Below are positions 6,133 through 8,271 of a DNA stretch of 8,271 bases, piece by piece (position 1 is the first letter of the stretch; every line of letters begins with the position of its first letter). The stretch comes from Actinomycetota bacterium (GTDB lineage Bacteria; Actinomycetota; Thermoleophilia; Solirubrobacterales; Thermoleophilaceae). The notes beneath the pieces are model-generated. The model worked only from the letters and a program-made list of their open reading frames with translations, was not told where the DNA came from and ran no database searches. The position numbers and the translations under genes were made by a program. Location: the NCBI GenBank assembly GCA_005883295.1, contig VAWV01000023.1:1-8271 (forward strand), given 5' to 3'.

Positions 6133-6816
6133 TCAGACTCGCGCGGCGATCACCGGTAGCTCGGAAGGCCGCGAGGCGCCACCGGCCCGCTCGCGCGTGA
6201 CCAGCACGCGGTCGCCCGCCTCCGCGCCCGGGACCGCTGCGGCGCCCCGGCCATCCGAGCCCACCTCGAACAGCGCGCCGGCAGGCCGCACCGTGCCGCC
6301 GTGCTCGATCCAGACCTCGTAGACGCGCCCGCCCTGGAGGACCGGCAACCCGGACACGCTGAGCACCGCAGCCTGGCCCTTGTGCACGACGAGGCTCGCG
6401 CTCCCACCCGGGAGCCCCCGCACGCTTGCCGCCACAACGCGCTCGGAGGACCCGCCTCGCGTGCTCAGACCGATTCCCACGCCGAGCGCGGCGACGATCA
6501 GGACGAGCGCCGCTGCCGTCGCCCACGCGAGCCGCGCGCGGGGCAGCCACCCGAAAGATGTGCGAGGCGAGGCGCGCTGGCGCGCTTCGGCCTTCACGGC
6601 GGTCATCAGCGAGCTCCTGAGGCTGGCAGGAGCCTCGAACTGCTCCGGGCTCCGCGCCAGGGCGGACGCGGCCGGCCGCAGCCGGTCGAGCTCGTCGCGG
6701 CACTCTGGGCACACGGCGGTGTGGCGTTCGTAGGCTCGAGCCTCGATCTCTGCGAGGGCACCGAGCAGGTAGGCGCCCACGTCGTCGCGGTAGCGCTCGT
6801 GGTCGGGGCCGGTCAC
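6133..6816 (-). CDS. RskA-type zinc anti-sigma factor
   Basis: The 227-residue single-pass membrane protein should hold the adjacent ECF sigma factor inactive. The cytoplasmic N-terminus carries the zinc anti-sigma motif His32-x3-Cys36-x2-Cys39 (HTAVCPEC). One membrane helix spans about 96-116. The outer part (about 120-227) matches the RskA C-terminal domain, including GGRVYEVWIEHGG (162-174) and the following AGALFEV. The start is GTG, sharing GTGA with the sigma stop codon, with GAGGTG 5 bases upstream, so translation is almost certainly coupled to that of the sigma factor. By analogy with mycobacterial RskA, release of the sigma factor would need stepwise proteolysis at the membrane. A short stem (GCGCT/AGCGC, 6114-6128) follows the stop but has no U-run. 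Confidence 0.92.
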   Translation of the reverse strand: MTGPDHERYRDDVGAYLLGALAEIEARAYERHTAVCPECRDELDRLRPAASALARSPEQFEAPASLRSSLMTAVKAEARQRASPRTSFGWLPRARLAWATAAALVLIVAALGVGIGLSTRGGSSERVVAASVRGLPGGSASLVVHKGQAAVLSVSGLPVLQGGRVYEVWIEHGGTVRPAGALFEVGSDGRGAAAVPGAEAGDRVLVTRERAGGASRPSELPVIAARV

Positions 6817-7406
6817 AGGGCCACCTCTTGGCTGAGCGCCCGCCTGAGCTTCTCGAGCCCCAGGCGCATCCTCCCCTTCACGGTCCCGACGGGCATCTCG
6901 AGCATCTCGGCGATCTGGGTGTGGGTGAACCCGCCGAAGTACGCGAGCTCGATCACCTGGCTCTGCTGGTCGGGTAGCTCCTCGATCGCGGCCCGGACGG
7001 CGCGGGCCTCCTCGCGGCGCGCGGCCTCGAGGTCGGTCCGCTCGGGCGCCTCGTGGCGCTCCTCGATCCCCTCGGCGCTCGCCCGCCTGCGCTCGTGGAC
7101 GAGGTTCCTGCGCAGCGCGTCGATCCCCCGGTGGTGGACGATCCCCAGCACCCAGGTGCGGACGCTGCCGCGCTCGCGCTGGTAGCGGAGGCGGCTGCGC
7201 CAGATCGAGAGGAACGCCTCCTGGGTGATGTCCTCGGCGATCACGCGGTTGCCGACCATGCGGTAGGCGAGCGAGAAGGCCGGACCGCCGTGCCGGTCGT
7301 AGACCGCCTCGAACGCGCGCGCGTCTCCTCCCGCGACGAGCTCCATGAGCTCCTCGTCGGCCAGCCGTGGGATGTCCGCCGATCCGATCACGCCCGAAAG
7401 CCGCAC
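6813..7406 (-). CDS. ECF RNA polymerase sigma factor (SigK-like)
   Basis: The 197-residue protein is a complete ECF (group 4) sigma factor. Region 2 covers about 30-100, including AEDITQEAFLSIWR (57-70) and RTWVLGIVHHRGIDALRR (83-100). A charged linker (about 101-135) leads to region 4 (about 136-190) with ELPDQQSQVIELAYFGGF and the helix-turn-helix THTQIAEMLEMPVGTVKGRM (161-180). Its layout and its RskA partner point to the SigK/SigL-like group. The start is GTG at 7406, set by AAGGAG 9 bases upstream; an in-frame GTG five codons later has no comparable site. It overlaps the anti-sigma gene by 4 bases and follows the small membrane protein gene by 46 bases. It directs RNA polymerase to a stress or envelope regulon that cannot be read from this window. 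Confidence 0.95.
   Translation of the reverse strand: MRLSGVIGSADIPRLADEELMELVAGGDARAFEAVYDRHGGPAFSLAYRMVGNRVIAEDITQEAFLSIWRSRLRYQRERGSVRTWVLGIVHHRGIDALRRNLVHERRRASAEGIEERHEAPERTDLEAARREEARAVRAAIEELPDQQSQVIELAYFGGFTHTQIAEMLEMPVGTVKGRMRLGLEKLRRALSQEVAL
6822..6827 (-). promoter_or_regulatory. Ribosome binding site of the anti-sigma gene
   Basis: GAGGTG on the minus strand, 5 bases before the GTG at 6816, lies inside the last codons of the sigma gene. It fixes the anti-sigma start at the GTGA overlap. Confidence 0.6.
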
Positions 7407-7415
7407 CCTGGGCGG

Positions 7416-7421
7416 CTCCTT
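7416..7421 (-). promoter_or_regulatory. Ribosome binding site of the second sigma gene
   Basis: AAGGAG on the minus strand, 9 bases before the GTG at 7406. It decides this start over the GTG at 7391. Confidence 0.75.
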
Positions 7422-7452
7422 GCCGACTCTACGTATCCGCGCGCCGGGTGGA

Positions 7453-7779
7453 TCAGCGGCGAAGTCGCCGGCGCATGTCGCTCGAGACCTCGCGCAACCC
7501 GTTCTGGAGCGCGCGCAGGCCGTGCGACTCGTGACGGCGGTGCTTCTGTCGGGCGCGTACGACGATCAGGGCACCTCCGGCGGTGCCGGCCACCAGCCCG
7601 GCCGCGGCGAGACGGGCCCATCGCCTGGGATCGCGTAGCGCGCTCTGGTCGAACTCGGCGAGCTCGCCCATGGCGGCGTCCGTCAGCTCGGTGAGCCGGC
7701 GCTCCACGCGCTCGGTGAGCGCGCCCGGCGGCTCGACCGGCGCGAACGCGTTCTGCAGGAGACGTTCGACCTCACTCAT
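7453..7779 (-). CDS. Small single-helix membrane protein, possible sigma partner
   Basis: I do not recognise a named family for this 108-residue protein. An acidic, helical N-terminal part (1-50) with RLLQNAFAPVEPPGALTERV and ERRLTELTDAAMGELAEF is followed by a small-residue membrane helix (about 57-75, ending in ALIVV). The tail is strongly basic (76-108, RARQKHRRH to RRRLRR). There is no Cys at all, so no zinc anti-sigma motif. Charge distribution suggests the basic tail is cytoplasmic, though the topology is uncertain. The ATG at 7779 overlaps the end of the upstream sigma gene by 8 bases and has AGGAGG 9 bases before it. The position directly after an ECF sigma gene is where anti-sigma factors usually sit, so a non-zinc anti-sigma or sigma-tethering role is plausible but unproven. 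Confidence 0.75.
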   Translation of the reverse strand: MSEVERLLQNAFAPVEPPGALTERVERRLTELTDAAMGELAEFDQSALRDPRRWARLAAAGLVAGTAGGALIVVRARQKHRRHESHGLRALQNGLREVSSDMRRRLRR

Positions 7780-8271
7780 CCTTGCCGTCCTCCTCCTCGT
7801 CGTTCAGGCGCTCCTCCAGCTGCCTTATCGCTCGGTGTATCAACACCTTCGTGGCGCCTTCGGATCGACCCAGCGCACGCGCGATCTCGCGGTTGTCCAT
7901 GCCGATCGCGAACCGCATGATCAGCGCCTCTCGGCGGTCGTCCGGAAGCCCGGCCACCCCGCGCAGCACGGCCTCGACCTCCTCGCGCTCCTCCACGATC
8001 TGCTCCGTGCCGAGCGGCTCGGAGATCACCGCCGCATCCTCGAGGTGGGTCTGGGGCCGGCGCGAGCGGTCGCGGTGGTAGTTCGCGGCGAGGTTGTGGG
8101 CGATCCGGATCAGCCACGGCCGCAGCGGGCGGCCATTCGACTCCGCCCGCGCACGCGCGAAGTGGCGGTAGGCCTGGAGGAACGTCTGCTCGGTCAGGTC
8201 CTCGGCGTCGTGATGGTTGCCGATGCGGTAGTAGCTGTAGCTGTAGACGTCGCGCAGGTGCGCCCGGTATA
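7772..8271 (-). CDS. ECF RNA polymerase sigma factor, N-terminus outside window
   Basis: The frame is open from the right edge (first full codon at 8269) to TGA 7772-7774, giving 165 visible residues. ATG, GTG and TTG codons inside it are not the true start, because region 2 lies upstream of them. Region 2 is visible at about 13-72 with YYRIGNHHDAEDLTEQTFLQ (13-32) and PWLIRIAHNLAANYHRD (51-67). Region 4 follows at about 95-155 with GLPDDRREALIMRFAIGM and the helix-turn-helix NREIARALGRSEGATKVLIH (126-145). The C-terminus is acidic (NDEEEDGKDE). Probably only 20-40 N-terminal residues are missing. It is a different ECF type from the second sigma factor downstream. The gene overlaps the small membrane protein gene by 8 bases and is the first visible gene of the regulatory operon. 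Confidence 0.93.
   Translation of the reverse strand, partial: YRAHLRDVYSYSYYRIGNHHDAEDLTEQTFLQAYRHFARARAESNGRPLRPWLIRIAHNLAANYHRDRSRRPQTHLEDAAVISEPLGTEQIVEEREEVEAVLRGVAGLPDDRREALIMRFAIGMDNREIARALGRSEGATKVLIHRAIRQLEERLNDEEEDGKDE
7789..7794 (-). promoter_or_regulatory. Ribosome binding site of the small membrane protein gene
   Basis: AGGAGG on the minus strand, 9 bases before the ATG at 7779, lies within the codons for the acidic tail of the upstream sigma factor. It supports translation of this small gene despite the overlap. Confidence 0.7.

Noticed and set aside
7407..7452. Possible ECF promoter before the second sigma gene
   Set aside because: A CGTA-like -10 element can be imagined, but no matching -35 at the right distance is convincing.
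7776..8117. Second minus-strand frame in the first sigma gene region
   Set aside because: It is a shadow frame. The true sigma frame shows regions 2 and 4 continuously to the window edge.

Overview
This is a GC-rich window (roughly 70% by eye) with many GTG and TTG starts, a SigK/RskA-like ECF sigma/anti-sigma pair and typical actinobacterial gene families. It looks chromosomal. The protein style suggests a deep-branching actinobacterium such as a member of the Thermoleophilia (Solirubrobacterales-like), but this is an inference without database support. I see no RNA gene, CRISPR array, insertion sequence or phage gene.

Layout: 1-161 is non-coding and holds a cluster of direct and inverted copies of a TGCATGG-type motif. 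A minus-strand block follows, read from right to left. It contains a pterin-4a-carbinolamine dehydratase (4391-4113), a large secreted protein joining a nitrilase-like domain to an Asp-box beta-propeller (4141-1664), and a CorC/HlyC-type CNNM-CBS membrane protein (1538-162). The dehydratase and the secreted protein overlap by 29 bases, so they are probably co-transcribed. The only plus-strand gene (4393-5379) encodes a BtuF-like binding protein. Its start codon lies one base from the divergent dehydratase start, and its end runs 106 bases into the convergent rhomboid gene.

The right half is a second minus-strand block: an ECF sigma factor entering from the right edge (to 7772), a small one-helix membrane protein (7779-7453), a second ECF sigma factor (7406-6813), an RskA-type zinc anti-sigma factor (6816-6133) and a zinc-finger rhomboid protease (6086-5274). 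Overlaps of 8 and 4 bases and two 46-base gaps make one operon likely. The block reads as an envelope-sensing regulatory cluster: two sigma factors, each followed at once by a membrane protein that could restrain it, plus an intramembrane protease at the end.

The main oddities are: (1) the large secreted protein appears frameshifted near its end, because a convincing last propeller strand continues in another frame to 1612; (2) its nitrilase-like domain keeps the Glu and Lys of the catalytic triad but has Ser where the Cys should be; (3) the divergent pair has no intergenic space; (4) a possible second sigma/anti-sigma pair whose partner lacks a zinc finger; (5) the rhomboid next to an anti-sigma factor; (6) the repeat cluster at the left edge.
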